The notes: generated by a model not told the origin, from the letters alone. 42,978 nucleotides of DNA from UBA5078 sp963977405 (GCA_963977405.1 CAXBOY010000014.1:1-42978), one strand, 5' to 3'. Numbered from the stretch's first letter, positions 1-8,424 are shown. Numbers and translations are program-made.

Positions 1-9
1 GGCTCAGTC

Positions 10-26
10 GCCGCCGTCCGGGCGGC
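10..26. other. GC-rich hairpin
   Basis: GCCGCC and GGCGGC form a 6-bp stem around a 5-nt loop. No T-run follows in either direction, so it is not a convincing intrinsic terminator. The rest of 1-241 holds no gene I can support; short open frames running in from the left edge are too short to identify. Confidence 0.25.
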
Positions 27-144
27 TCATGGTCCTGCATCGAAGCACCCCACATCGCCCCTCTGGTTTTGCGGTCGCGAATAATATCAACGTTCTATTG
101 TTAGGCAGGTTCGATTTTTCCCAGCCCTGCTAGAACCCACTGAC

Positions 145-171
145 TGTAGGAGCTTGCTTGCAAGCGAATGG
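145..171 (+). repeat. REP-like palindromic element
   Basis: A GTAG-headed short palindrome: a GTAGGA lead is followed by GCTTGC-TT-GCAAGC (152-165) and then GAATGG. This closely resembles the repetitive extragenic palindromes of Pseudomonas, which have a GTAG head and a GC-rich inverted core and are mobilised by RAYT transposases. Only one copy is visible here, so repetitiveness cannot be shown from this window. It lies in the intergenic stretch beyond the 3' end of the GST gene. Confidence 0.5.
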
Positions 172-241
172 TACTCAAACCGCCAATCTAAAAATCTGCG
201 GTTGCAGCGCGCGAATTAATTTTACGGAACTGGTTCAGTCG

Positions 242-904
242 TCAAAACATATTGCTGACATTGCTCATTGAGACGGATTCTTCTTCTGCGCGCCCTCGTT
301 TCATCCAGTCTTGGATGTGCGGGTTGGCTAGTAGGGTGTCGGCATAGCGTTGGGCTTCCATGCTCAGTTTTGCACCGTAGGATTGGAAGCAAATCGCCAT
401 TGGCGCGAACATGCAGTCTGCGATTGAAAATTTACCGAACAGATAGTCGCCCCCTGCACCATATTTGCGACGGCAGCAGCTCCAGATCGCGTCGATGCGT
501 GCGATCTCTTCTTCTAGTTTCTCGGACACGAACAGGTCTACAGAGGCTTTGCAGTTCATCGGCCATTCTTTCTTCAGATGGGGAAATTCTGCATGCATTT
601 CTGCACAAACCGAACGGGCACTAGCGCGCTTTTTCGGGTTACTAGGCCAGCCGCGTCCTTCCAAGAGTTGCTCGGAAATATACTCGCAGATTGCGAGAGA
701 GTCCCACACTGTAGTTTCGCTGTGGAGGAATGCGGGCACCTTCAGGGACGGTGAGTAAGGGCCTAGTTTTTCTGCTGTGTTGTCTTGATACAACGCGATA
801 TTGATCTCGTCGAACGGTATATCGAAGGCTTTAAGTAGCAGCCAAGGCCGCATAGACCAAGAGGAATAGTTCTTATTGCCGATGACTAATTTTGCGTGAC
901 TCAT
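242..904 (-). CDS. Glutathione S-transferase family protein
   Basis: A soluble 220-residue protein with the two-domain GST layout. Residues 1-80 form a thioredoxin-like domain opening with VIGNKNYSSWSMRPWLLLKA, where the Ser/Arg pair near the N-terminus is in the glutathione-binding position; residues about 90-215 are the helical domain with the usual FSIADCMFAPM stretch. Family members conjugate or reduce electrophiles with glutathione. The tripeptide SSWSMRP is typical of the bacterial YfcF/'NYSSW' subgroup. The substrate cannot be told. The ATG at 904 gives the normal family length. The gene stands alone and is divergent from the PdsR-like regulator across 360 bases. Confidence 0.85.
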   Translation of the reverse strand: MSHAKLVIGNKNYSSWSMRPWLLLKAFDIPFDEINIALYQDNTAEKLGPYSPSLKVPAFLHSETTVWDSLAICEYISEQLLEGRGWPSNPKKRASARSVCAEMHAEFPHLKKEWPMNCKASVDLFVSEKLEEEIARIDAIWSCCRRKYGAGGDYLFGKFSIADCMFAPMAICFQSYGAKLSMEAQRYADTLLANPHIQDWMKRGRAEEESVSMSNVSNMF

Positions 905-1264
905 GAGAAACTCTCCGCTGAATAAACAACTACGCGTGAAGAGGGGGCCTCTTCTGTGTTCCTTCTTGATTTAGTGAAGTAATTTCGAAGAAAGTTCCGA
1001 GACATCCTTGTTGAAACAGCCACTGTTCATTAAACAGATTGGATACAAGGATTAAACACCGTCTTTATTACGTTCAGAGGCGTGAATTGGGGCTAGACGC
1101 TGACCGAATATGGCAGAATTAGGGCAGGGTGTTTGCACTGTCCCCGGCAGTCTTGAGCCATTCACGTTTAAGCTTTAAATACTGTATAGTTCCGGTGTCT
1201 TAGCGCCGCGTGGCGTAGGGTTTTCGTGTCACGGCTTGGCCACCAGAGATGAGTAAAGAAGATT
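905..1264. promoter_or_regulatory. Divergent intergenic region between GST and pdsR-like genes
   Basis: This 360-base stretch has no credible gene. It contains an inverted repeat, GAAGAGG/CCTCTTC with a 3-nt GGG loop (938-954), just upstream of the GST start, which could be an operator or a leader hairpin. Near 1170-1195 an AT-rich run (GTTTAAGCTTTAAATACTGTATAGT) is the best candidate for a promoter of the response regulator; TATAGT would serve as -10 with no strong -35. I see nothing else in it. Confidence 0.3.
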
Positions 1265-1981
1265 ATGGCGAGACGAATTGCGATAGTAGAGGACGAGGCG
1301 GCAATCCGCGAAAATTACGCAGATGTCTTGCGCAAGCAGGGCTATGAGGTGCAAACCTTCTCCAATCGCAAGGATGCCATGCGCTCCTTCGATATACGCC
1401 TGCCTAATCTGGCGATTATCGACATAGGCTTGGAGAATGAGATCGATGGGGGCTTTACGCTCTGTCAGTCGCTGCGCTCGATGTCTGAGACACTTCCTAT
1501 CATCTTCCTGACCGCGCGAGACAATGATTTCGATACCGTTAGTGGCTTGCGCATGGGCGCCGATGACTATCTTACCAAGGATATTAGTCTGCCCCATCTC
1601 TCGGCACGAATTGCCGCGCTGTTTCGCCGTCTAGACGTACTAGATCAGCCCACCTCGCCCGAGAATTTGCTGCAGCGCGATAAGCTGACTCTCGATATCG
1701 GCCGCCTAACTATTCAGTGGGACAGTATTCCAGTGCCTCTGACCGTAACTGAGTTCTGGATGGTGCATGCATTGGTGAAATTCCCAGGCCATGTAAAGAG
1801 CCGGCAAGTCTTGATGCAAGAGTCCAAGATCTTTGTAGATGGCAGCACTATCACCTCGCATGTGAAGCGTATTCGCAAGAAGTTCATGATGGTCGACGAG
1901 TCATTCGATTGTATCGAGACTGTCTATGGCATGGGCTATCGTTGGAACACCCAAAATAATGCAGGCGCCACTGACTCATAA
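1265..1981 (+). CDS. pdsR: Response regulator, PdsR-type (proteobacterial dedicated sortase system)
   Basis: An OmpR-like DNA-binding response regulator of 238 residues. The receiver domain (1-120) has the acidic pair E9/D10, phospho-acceptor D53 in AIIDIGL, and the conserved K105 in DDYLTKD; a winged helix fills about 140-230, ending with YGMGYRW. The sequence, especially AIVEDEAAIRENYADVL and the ISLPHLSARIAALFRR linker, matches my memory of the PdsR family (TIGR03787), which partners the PdsS kinase and usually sits beside a sortase and its single target. The ATG at 1265 follows an AAAGAAG Shine-Dalgarno. The stop overlaps the kinase start by one base, so they are co-transcribed. No sortase is adjacent here. 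Confidence 0.75.
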   Translation: MARRIAIVEDEAAIRENYADVLRKQGYEVQTFSNRKDAMRSFDIRLPNLAIIDIGLENEIDGGFTLCQSLRSMSETLPIIFLTARDNDFDTVSGLRMGADDYLTKDISLPHLSARIAALFRRLDVLDQPTSPENLLQRDKLTLDIGRLTIQWDSIPVPLTVTEFWMVHALVKFPGHVKSRQVLMQESKIFVDGSTITSHVKRIRKKFMMVDESFDCIETVYGMGYRWNTQNNAGATDS

Positions 1982-4179
1982 TGAATCGGTATTTGAAAAA
2001 CCCCTTCGGCATCCGCTTCAAACTGGTGTTTCTGTCCAGTTTCCTTCTTGTTATCCCTTGGCTCGGTTATCAATACATCTTAGAGATGGAAGAGTATCTG
2101 CGTCGAGGGCAGGAAGAGACGGTACTGGGTACCGCTCGTGCGCTTGCGACAGCCCTAAACGAGCGACCAGAGCTGTTCGATGAAGGCAGCTATAGCCCTG
2201 CACGCCAGACCAATGATCTTTATGTTTACCCCGTGTTTTATCCCCTAGCTCTGGACGACAACACGTTAGTGGACTGGCAGGATTATCAGCGCTATGAGCT
2301 CTCCTATGGCAAAGATGACACCATCGGTACAGAGCTCAACCCCCACAGTCCTTACGCGCGTTATTATCACTATGATGACTCGCTGAACTTCAAACTACTG
2401 GTCGGGGAATACAACCGCTTCCTCTACGCCTACGTCAAAGTGGTCGACGATAAGACCATCTATCGTAGTGCAGATAGCCTAAGCGTTAACCGCAGCGATT
2501 TCCTGCAAATCTCCTTAGTAACTCGCGAGGGAGAGTTCAAGCGCTATGTTGTGGCCCCGCGCGGGCCTGAGTTTCTATATGCCTACGAAGTTGGCGAGGA
2601 TCTTCGTGATGTCGCCGCTCTGCGACACGAAGAGCGCATCGCAGGGCAATGGTATGAGGCACCCGATGGTTATGAGATTGAACTACGCCTGCCATTGACC
2701 ATGCTAGGTGATCAGATTGGTTTTGCGCTTTACGATGTCGATGACACTGAGGACCGAGAGGTGACTTCAGTGGTGGCGACCTCCGACGTAAACGATCGCG
2801 AACGTCTCGGCTTTCTGCGGCGACCGACACCGGAGATCGATCGCATCGTTGAGGGTATGGGACACACAAACTCCCGTATTCAGGTCATCGACCGCGCGGG
2901 CCGAATTTTGCTCAGCGTTGGTGACATACAGTCCGCAACCGGTTTAGCGTTAAGTGCAGACCCATTGAGCTCGCCCGTCAATAAGTATTGGCTGTTCTTT
3001 GAAGACAATGTTCTTCATCCACTGTATTACAGGCTGCTCACGAAACCCTCGAATGATTTCATTGATGAGCTCTATGCTGGCGGTACTGCAGAGGGCTCTC
3101 ATATCGATTCGGCCTTGGCAGGCGCACCACAGACCCAGTTCCGCACTATTCCCGATTCCCAGACTCGTATCCTCGAGGCGGCACATCCCATCGTGGCAGA
3201 TGAGGAGGTAATGGGAGCAGTAATTGTCGATCAGAACATGAATGGTATTAGGACGTTCCGCAACCAAGCGCTGGAGACATTGTTCAATACCATACTCGGA
3301 GTCATGCTGGTAATTTCTTTCGGACTATTCGCTTTCGCCTCGCGAATCTCCACGCGAATCCGCGATCTGCGTAATCAGGCGGAGAATATTATTGATGACA
3401 ATGGCAGGCTAAGGAACAACTTAGTCGCGAGCACCAATTCGGATGAGATTGGCGATCTGTCCCGGAGTTTCTCGAGCATAGTAGAGCGTCTATCTCAGTA
3501 CACCACTTATCTAGAGCACATGTCCTCGCGTTTATCCCATGAGCTACGCACTCCAGTTACCGTTGTGCGTTCATCTCTCGAGAATCTGGGTATGGTGTCC
3601 CAAGGCAAAGAATCCGAGATCTATATTCAGCGAGCAGAGGAGGGTATTAATCGTCTGAATCTGATTCTCACGAATATGAGTGAGGCAACGCGACTCGAAC
3701 AGATGCTGCAAAGCTCCGAGAAAGAGCGCATGGATCTTGCCAAGGTGATCAATGGCTGCGTCGAAGGCTACAGGCTAGCCTATCCAGAGGTCACCATCAT
3801 TGCCGATATCGAAGGACCAGTGATCATCTCTGGTGTCCCTGAATATATCGCTCAGTTGATGGATAAGTTGATTGCTAACGCCGTGGAGTTTACCTATGCG
3901 GACAAGCCGATCGTAGTGTTTTGCAAAATAGTACGGGATACGGCAGTAGTGAGGGTCTCTAACAATGGGCCCTACTTGCCTGAGGAGATGAAGGGTCGGC
4001 TGTTCGACTCGATGATCTCGGTGCGACCGCAAGAGAAACAGAAACAACCTCACCTTGGTATCGGTTTGCATATCGCGCGCTTAGTAGCAGAGTTCCACCA
4101 AGGGCTGATTCGTGCAGAAAATCTGCGCGACGCGGAGGGTGTCGCCATTACCATGGCTCTTCCTCTACTAGAAGAGTAG
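1981..4179 (+). CDS. pdsS: Sensor histidine kinase, PdsS-type
   Basis: A 732-residue membrane kinase. There is one transmembrane helix near 12-31, a long periplasmic region, a second helix near 435-455 and a HAMP-like linker. His520 in LSHELRTPVTVV is the phospho-site; an N-box-like region (DKLIANAVEF) and HLGIGL complete the ATPase. The usual DxGxG box reads NNGPYLP, a variant I recall as normal for PdsS (TIGR03785). Periplasmic residues about 135-265 (DFLQISL, YEIELRLPLTMLGDQIGFALYDVDD) look like a CBM9/DOMON-type beta sandwich, suggesting a sugar or glycan ligand; that is inference. It is translationally coupled to pdsR (TAATG) and converges with the DUF2889 gene, with 4 bases between their ends. 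Confidence 0.75.
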   Translation: MNRYLKNPFGIRFKLVFLSSFLLVIPWLGYQYILEMEEYLRRGQEETVLGTARALATALNERPELFDEGSYSPARQTNDLYVYPVFYPLALDDNTLVDWQDYQRYELSYGKDDTIGTELNPHSPYARYYHYDDSLNFKLLVGEYNRFLYAYVKVVDDKTIYRSADSLSVNRSDFLQISLVTREGEFKRYVVAPRGPEFLYAYEVGEDLRDVAALRHEERIAGQWYEAPDGYEIELRLPLTMLGDQIGFALYDVDDTEDREVTSVVATSDVNDRERLGFLRRPTPEIDRIVEGMGHTNSRIQVIDRAGRILLSVGDIQSATGLALSADPLSSPVNKYWLFFEDNVLHPLYYRLLTKPSNDFIDELYAGGTAEGSHIDSALAGAPQTQFRTIPDSQTRILEAAHPIVADEEVMGAVIVDQNMNGIRTFRNQALETLFNTILGVMLVISFGLFAFASRISTRIRDLRNQAENIIDDNGRLRNNLVASTNSDEIGDLSRSFSSIVERLSQYTTYLEHMSSRLSHELRTPVTVVRSSLENLGMVSQGKESEIYIQRAEEGINRLNLILTNMSEATRLEQMLQSSEKERMDLAKVINGCVEGYRLAYPEVTIIADIEGPVIISGVPEYIAQLMDKLIANAVEFTYADKPIVVFCKIVRDTAVVRVSNNGPYLPEEMKGRLFDSMISVRPQEKQKQPHLGIGLHIARLVAEFHQGLIRAENLRDAEGVAITMALPLLEE

Positions 4180-4183
4180 TGCG

Positions 4184-4747
4184 CTATTTGCCCGTATAAA
4201 AAGCGGGGACGTTGGCCTTAACTACCGGCGAGTCATCTGCCCACGCGTGGCAAGTATTCAGGACGACGGGTTTCTTGCCCAGATGACTCGTGTCAGAGTC
4301 TGGTCGGTTATTACGATGCTTGCGCAACGGGCTGATGGTCTGAAACGCTACAGTCGCCATCGAGTAGAGTAATTCGGTGATATGCGTGCACCCTGCAATG
4401 CCTCCTACGCGTTCACGTATACCTTCTCGCCAACCACGGCCCATCTTCAATCCGACAAGAGCCTCGTAATTTGGCGTAATATCCGGGCACATCTGAAAGG
4501 GACTATTCTCAGTGCTAGCCTCTACATGCTGTACCACAAATTGAGCGTCGACTGTCACGCGCACAAGCATCTCATGTAGTGCCTCGCCAGGATTGATTTG
4601 CCCACGCCAATCATTACCAAAGGCATATGATTTGGTGTCGGTCATGTGGGCTTCAATATCGAACAAGCCATCTTCACGCTCGAAGCCGTTAAAACTGATG
4701 GCGCGTGTGTGGATAGGCGCCCGTGGCGCCGGTGCTGAAAGGGGCAT
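4184..4747 (-). CDS. DUF2889 family protein
   Basis: A protein of 187 residues with no signal peptide or membrane segment. The N-terminus (RAPIHTRAISFNGFEREDGLFDIEAHMTDTK) is the hallmark of DUF2889: a 'HTR...GY.REDGLWDIE..L.D.K' opening followed by V.V..V.A......C......L.G. A conserved CTH motif (GGIAGCTHITELL) sits near residue 120. The function of the family is unknown as far as I know. The ATG at 4747 gives the expected N-terminal signature. It is followed on the same strand by nothing in view and sits 140 bases downstream of the lipid operon, so it could be read through from it. Confidence 0.75.
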   Translation of the reverse strand: MPLSAPAPRAPIHTRAISFNGFEREDGLFDIEAHMTDTKSYAFGNDWRGQINPGEALHEMLVRVTVDAQFVVQHVEASTENSPFQMCPDITPNYEALVGLKMGRGWREGIRERVGGIAGCTHITELLYSMATVAFQTISPLRKHRNNRPDSDTSHLGKKPVVLNTCHAWADDSPVVKANVPAFYTGK

Positions 4748-4887
4748 AGCGTAAACCTCAAATCGCAGTGCCGAGTCCTTGGAGCTGCTGATTACAATAC
4801 CGTGACGGTGTGTCGTATCTAACGATCACACACGGAAGCGACGGATTATATCGCGGTTTCACAGGCAGAGGTAACTTAAGGGCTAGC

Positions 4888-5634
4888 CTAGCCAGCCGGG
4901 TTGGCGTACTGATAGCGGATCAGCACGTTCTGTGGCTCCCCATTCTCATCGAGAAGATTGCTGATGCCGCGATACATCAGCAATCGTTGCGAGTCTTGCT
5001 CATAGGCCAGATAGAGGGGGTCAATCAGCCAACCCACAAGGCGAAGAATTCCGGCGGGTCGCACCACCAGACAGAGCGCAGAGGATGAGATGGCAGCGCA
5101 TTGTTCGGCATCGGTTTGGCGAATACTTATCCTGACGGTATCTAGTCTGGCAGGTACAAAAAACTCGGCGCGAATGGCCTCACCTGTCGAGAGCGCCTCC
5201 CAATTGGCGCGTACATAGGGATCGAAGCCGGCGTCGACAACGAGTCGTTCTTCCTTCTCTATACGCTTGCTCACTAAGCTCTGACCGGCACGCTGATAGC
5301 GAACCTCTAGGCTATCGCCGTTATCATTAACAGAGAATCGAGTACCGCTACGCAGGTCATTCTGTTCTACCTCCGGGGTTATAAAGGAGCGAGCACCATT
5401 GAGACTTTTCTCCACTAATAACTCGCCAGAGGGGGCTACATACTCCACTCGGTCGCTAAGTAATGCTAATGCATCGCTGCGGTAGTGCAACTCCTGATAG
5501 AGTAACTCGCCACTTTCGACCGATGCGGCTTCGCCAACGATCCAAGGCTGCGCATGCAAAGGCAATGCAATGATAGCAGATGCAGTCACGAGCATTTGCT
5601 TGGCGCAGTAACAAAAACCCTTTTTGCTACGCAT
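4888..5634 (-). CDS. Secreted/periplasmic protein of unknown function in the sigma/ChrR lipid operon
   Basis: I do not recognise a family. The open frame extends back to 5700, but the ATG at 5634 gives a proper signal peptide (MRSKKGF, a hydrophobic stretch, LPLHA then QPW; cleavage near residue 28) and overlaps the stop of the upstream methyltransferase by only 8 bases, so I choose 5634 (248 residues). The mature part is beta-strand rich, with alternating charged and polar residues and two cysteines near the middle (EQCAAISSSALC) that might form a disulphide. It is the last gene of the SnoaL/DUF1365/CFA operon, which points to a periplasmic or envelope role in the same response. Confidence 0.6.
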   Translation of the reverse strand: MRSKKGFCYCAKQMLVTASAIIALPLHAQPWIVGEAASVESGELLYQELHYRSDALALLSDRVEYVAPSGELLVEKSLNGARSFITPEVEQNDLRSGTRFSVNDNGDSLEVRYQRAGQSLVSKRIEKEERLVVDAGFDPYVRANWEALSTGEAIRAEFFVPARLDTVRISIRQTDAEQCAAISSSALCLVVRPAGILRLVGWLIDPLYLAYEQDSQRLLMYRGISNLLDENGEPQNVLIRYQYANPAG

Positions 5635-6940
5635 CACTTTTTGCCTCGATGTTCTCAGGTAAACCGATTCTGGGGGTGTCGCGAAACAGAGGTTTCGCAA
5701 TCAAAAACTGCGAAGTATGTATCACGCGTTCCATAAAACCGCCCTGGCAGTAGGCGAGATAGTAATCCCACATGCGTACAAAATCGCCGGACAGGCCCTG
5801 CGCAAGATAATCTTGGGTTTGTGCAAGAAAACGCTCTCTCCAATGAGATAGTGTGAGTGCGTAGTCGCGTGTAATATCCTCTAGTCCTATGATTTGCATA
5901 TCGGTGTCTTCAGCCACATGCTTAGCGACAATCTGATTACTGGGCAGGCAGCCGCCCGGGAAAATATAGCGCTGGATAAAATCGACAGAGTTTTTCGCCT
6001 GCTCATAGCGCTGGTCGGAAATCGTGATAGCCTGTATCAGCATCAGGCCATCGTCCTTCAAAAGGCTGGCACATTTCTCAAAATAGTTTGCGTAGAACTC
6101 ATGGCCTACGGCCTCTATCATTTCAATGGAAACGAGTTTGTCGAAGCTGCCCTCGAGGTCTCTATAGTCCCGCAGCAGTAGTTCAATGCGATCCTCAAGG
6201 CCAGCCTCGCGGATGCGCTCCTGTGCATAGTCGAATTGCTGTTGAGACAAAGTGGTAGTCGTAACTCGGCAGCCATAGTGTTGTGCTGCATGAATGGCCA
6301 GAGAGCCCCAGCCGGTACCGATCTCTAGTAGATGGTCTTCGGCGCGAAGCTGTAGGCGCTCACAAATATGCGAAAGTTTGTGCAGAGAGGCTTCGTGCAA
6401 ACTGCTTTTATCGTGGGGGAAAATAGCAGAGGAGTACATCATACTTGGGTCAAGAAAACTGACGAAGAAATCGTTGCTAAGATCGTAGTGGGCAGAAATA
6501 TTGCGGCGCGAACCTTCCGGATTATTAGCATTCAATCGGTGCAGAACGCGTGTGGCAAGCCGTCGAATCCACGACTGTCCGCGATCCACGCCGTCGAGAA
6601 TGTGCAAGTTGAGCACGATTACGCGTACTAGCGTTACCAAATCATTGGACGTCCAGTGGTGCCACATATAGGATTCGCCGCAGCCTATGCTGCCTCCTCG
6701 AATCAGATCTACGTAGAAGTCTTGATTCAAAACCTTGATGTGCGCAGTAAGAGCATTTTGGTCGCGCTCGCCGTAGACAATACTGTTCTCGCCATCTTCT
6801 AAAATGATGCGACCTTTATTGAGCTTTCCTAATACATTCAACACAAAGGTTTTTGCCCAGCGGTCTACAAACTTCCGACCTGGCGCACGAGCACTTCTTT
6901 TCGCGACAAGACTGTTCGATTTCAAGATGACGGATTTCAT
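5627..6940 (-). CDS. cfa: Cyclopropane-fatty-acyl-phospholipid synthase family SAM methyltransferase
   Basis: A 437-residue enzyme. Family members transfer a methyl or methylene group from S-adenosylmethionine to unsaturated acyl chains of membrane phospholipids. Visible marks are ISAHYDLSNDFF before the fold, SAM motif I LLEIGTGWGSLAIHAA (about 205-220), a YRDLEG..D..VSIEMIEAVGHE region, and YIFPGGCLPS. The N-terminal 120 residues carry the usual lipid-binding extension. In Rhodobacter sphaeroides the RpoE/ChrR regulon includes a related gene (cfaA/ufaM) tied to furan or cyclopropane fatty acids, so a role in oxidative modification of lipids fits. An AGGA Shine-Dalgarno precedes the ATG at 6940. 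DUF1365 lies 19 bases upstream. The flavoprotein often found in such clusters is not here. Confidence 0.88.
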   Translation of the reverse strand: MKSVILKSNSLVAKRSARAPGRKFVDRWAKTFVLNVLGKLNKGRIILEDGENSIVYGERDQNALTAHIKVLNQDFYVDLIRGGSIGCGESYMWHHWTSNDLVTLVRVIVLNLHILDGVDRGQSWIRRLATRVLHRLNANNPEGSRRNISAHYDLSNDFFVSFLDPSMMYSSAIFPHDKSSLHEASLHKLSHICERLQLRAEDHLLEIGTGWGSLAIHAAQHYGCRVTTTTLSQQQFDYAQERIREAGLEDRIELLLRDYRDLEGSFDKLVSIEMIEAVGHEFYANYFEKCASLLKDDGLMLIQAITISDQRYEQAKNSVDFIQRYIFPGGCLPSNQIVAKHVAEDTDMQIIGLEDITRDYALTLSHWRERFLAQTQDYLAQGLSGDFVRMWDYYLAYCQGGFMERVIHTSQFLIAKPLFRDTPRIGLPENIEAKSDA

Positions 6941-6959
6941 GAGTGTTTTCCTACTCCTA

Positions 6960-7757
6960 TCAGTGTTTATTACTTATTAGTTCACTATGCCGAAACAACG
7001 GCATACGTTTGAAAAATAACTTAAGTGCTTGCCAATAGATTGCGGATACGACTTTCAAAGTCATAAAGGGATAGCGCAGCAAACTATCACGTAAAGAGGA
7101 TGAAGAGATTTCGACGCGACGCAGTGCGACGGTGGCATTGAAAGCTTCTTTGCCATTGCGCCAATTCTGCAAATGAATACTGAGTGAGCGACGGGGCGTG
7201 CGGCTGCGCCAGTGGTAGGTCATGTCCATGGGCATAAAGGGCGATACGTGCATGCGTTTAGCAAATCGATGGGATTGATGGCTCGAGTCGCAGGGAATGA
7301 CATAGTGCACGCGCTCGCGCCATGGTGTGCTGGTGACCTCGGCAACGATATAGCGCAATTGTTCTTGTTGATCGAAGCAGTAATAGCAGCTAATTGGGTT
7401 AATCAAGAATCCGAAGTAGCGTAGATTGCTCAGGAGGCGGATTGGGCCTAGAGGGCGCTCTCCAGTCTCGCGCATGACAAGATCGCGTACCGCTTCATCT
7501 AGCGGTTGATCTTCAGGCCCTAGGAAATCGCTGCGTCGAAATCTCGCGAGCGCGGGGCTGTCAGCGGACCACAAAGGAGATAGCTCAAACACTTGCTGGA
7601 GTTCAGCAAGATCGAGGTACATCATAAACACTTGATAAGTAAACTCGTGTGGCTTGGGCAGAATACGGCGATGTCGCACGAGGCCCTCATATATTCCACT
7701 GTGCAGCATCCCCGGCTTCCGGTCATGAGCTAAGTTGTCGATTCCGTGACTATCCAA
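6960..7757 (-). CDS. DUF1365 domain-containing protein
   Basis: A DUF1365 protein. The diagnostic opening HSGIYEGLVRHRRILPKPHEFTYQVFMMYLDL, the central RPLGPIRLLSNLRYFGFLINPISCYYCFD and the HVSPFMPMDMTY segment are all present. The biochemical function is unknown; family members nearly always sit beside CFA-synthase-like and flavin amine-oxidase-like genes in sigma-E/ChrR regulons. The longest frame starts at a TTG (7757) with a GGAG 9 bases upstream; an in-frame ATG at 7709 begins right at the family signature with a GGAAG in front and may be the true start. It is second in the operon, 21 bases after the SnoaL-like gene. Confidence 0.85.
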   Translation of the reverse strand: MDSHGIDNLAHDRKPGMLHSGIYEGLVRHRRILPKPHEFTYQVFMMYLDLAELQQVFELSPLWSADSPALARFRRSDFLGPEDQPLDEAVRDLVMRETGERPLGPIRLLSNLRYFGFLINPISCYYCFDQQEQLRYIVAEVTSTPWRERVHYVIPCDSSHQSHRFAKRMHVSPFMPMDMTYHWRSRTPRRSLSIHLQNWRNGKEAFNATVALRRVEISSSSLRDSLLRYPFMTLKVVSAIYWQALKLFFKRMPLFRHSELISNKH

Positions 7758-7778
7758 TTATCGATGCTCCGCTGGCGA

Positions 7779-8216
7779 CTAGGGACGAACCCGGCTATTG
7801 ACGAAACGTATGATGGCGCCTAAAACAGGAATGTGTTGATAGAGCATCGCGCCTAGGTCGTAGAAATCTTCCTGATAGTAGATGCGATCGGTAAAGCGAA
7901 TCTGCGTAATGCCGCGCAGCGTAATCATCTTGCCACCCGCAAGTGCAGGGTTGCTGAATTTCATATTCCAGGTGATGGTGGCGGAGTTCTCGCCATGCTG
8001 TTCGTCGGTGTACTCGAACAGTACATATTCAGAGCTGGCATAGAGGTTCTTAACATAGCTCTTCAATGCCAATATACCTAGGATGGTATGCAGGGGGTCG
8101 CGAAACTCGATGTCTTGGGTATAGATTCTATCCATCCGTTCGACGTTGGAGCTATTCGCTTCTTGATAGAAGGCTTTGAAGTCCTGAAGCAGTGTGCTTT
8201 TTTGCTTATCAGGCAT
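7779..8216 (-). CDS. Nuclear transport factor 2 / SnoaL-like family protein
   Basis: A small alpha+beta-barrel protein of 145 residues. DFKAFYQEANSSNVERMDRIYTQDIEFRDPLHTILG is the helix-plus-strand opening of SnoaL-like domains, followed by strands ATITWNMKFSN and MITLRGITQIRFTDRIYYQEDFYD. Such proteins bind or isomerise small hydrophobic ligands; the one here is unknown. A GTG at 8234 is possible, but the ATG at 8216 has AAAGAGAG in front and is preferred. It is the first gene of the operon that runs through DUF1365 and CFA, and its start is about 100 bases downstream of an ECF11-type promoter (8317-8346). Confidence 0.8.
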   Translation of the reverse strand: MPDKQKSTLLQDFKAFYQEANSSNVERMDRIYTQDIEFRDPLHTILGILALKSYVKNLYASSEYVLFEYTDEQHGENSATITWNMKFSNPALAGGKMITLRGITQIRFTDRIYYQEDFYDLGAMLYQHIPVLGAIIRFVNSRVRP

Positions 8217-8316
8217 GTATAGGCTCTCTTTCACAATAATTTACCTTTGGCCGCGTCGTTCGTACCGCTGTTGTGTTTCGACCTGCTTAGCGTTGAATTC
8301 GCCTTGCAACTTGCAT

Positions 8317-8346
8317 AGATTACGTAGCACTAGATTGTTCAGATCA
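8317..8346 (-). promoter_or_regulatory. ECF11 (RpoE/ChrR)-type promoter for the lipid operon
   Basis: On the minus strand TGATCT (8346-8341), an 18-base spacer, then TAATCT (8322-8317). The layout matches the TGATCC-N18-TAA-type promoter I recall for the ECF11 sigma factor RpoE of Rhodobacter. It faces the SnoaL-DUF1365-CFA operon and mirrors a second site on the other strand. Confidence 0.6.
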
Positions 8347-8394
8347 AAGCGCAACAAAAGGCGATTAGTTTTGTGCTTTTTTGGTTAAATTAGT

Positions 8395-8424
8395 TGATCT
8401 AGGCTTGTTGTGGCAGCGTAAAAC
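8395..8424 (+). promoter_or_regulatory. ECF11-type autoregulatory promoter of the sigma/anti-sigma operon
   Basis: TGATCT (8395-8400), an 18-base spacer, then TAAAAC (8419-8424). It has the same hexamer and spacer length as the minus-strand site at 8317-8346. It lies 72 bases ahead of the sigma factor start and implies that the sigma factor drives its own operon. Confidence 0.6.

Noticed and set aside
1..132. C-terminal fragment of a gene entering from the left
   Set aside because: Two frames are open (to 84 and to 132) but neither peptide is recognisable, and GC-rich sequence gives short open frames by chance.
1180..1200. LexA-like box (TACTGTATAG)
   Set aside because: Only the left half matches; there is no CAGTA partner at the right distance.
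2537..2869. 110-codon minus-strand frame inside pdsS
   Set aside because: Arginine/serine-rich shadow frame typical of antisense to a conserved gene.
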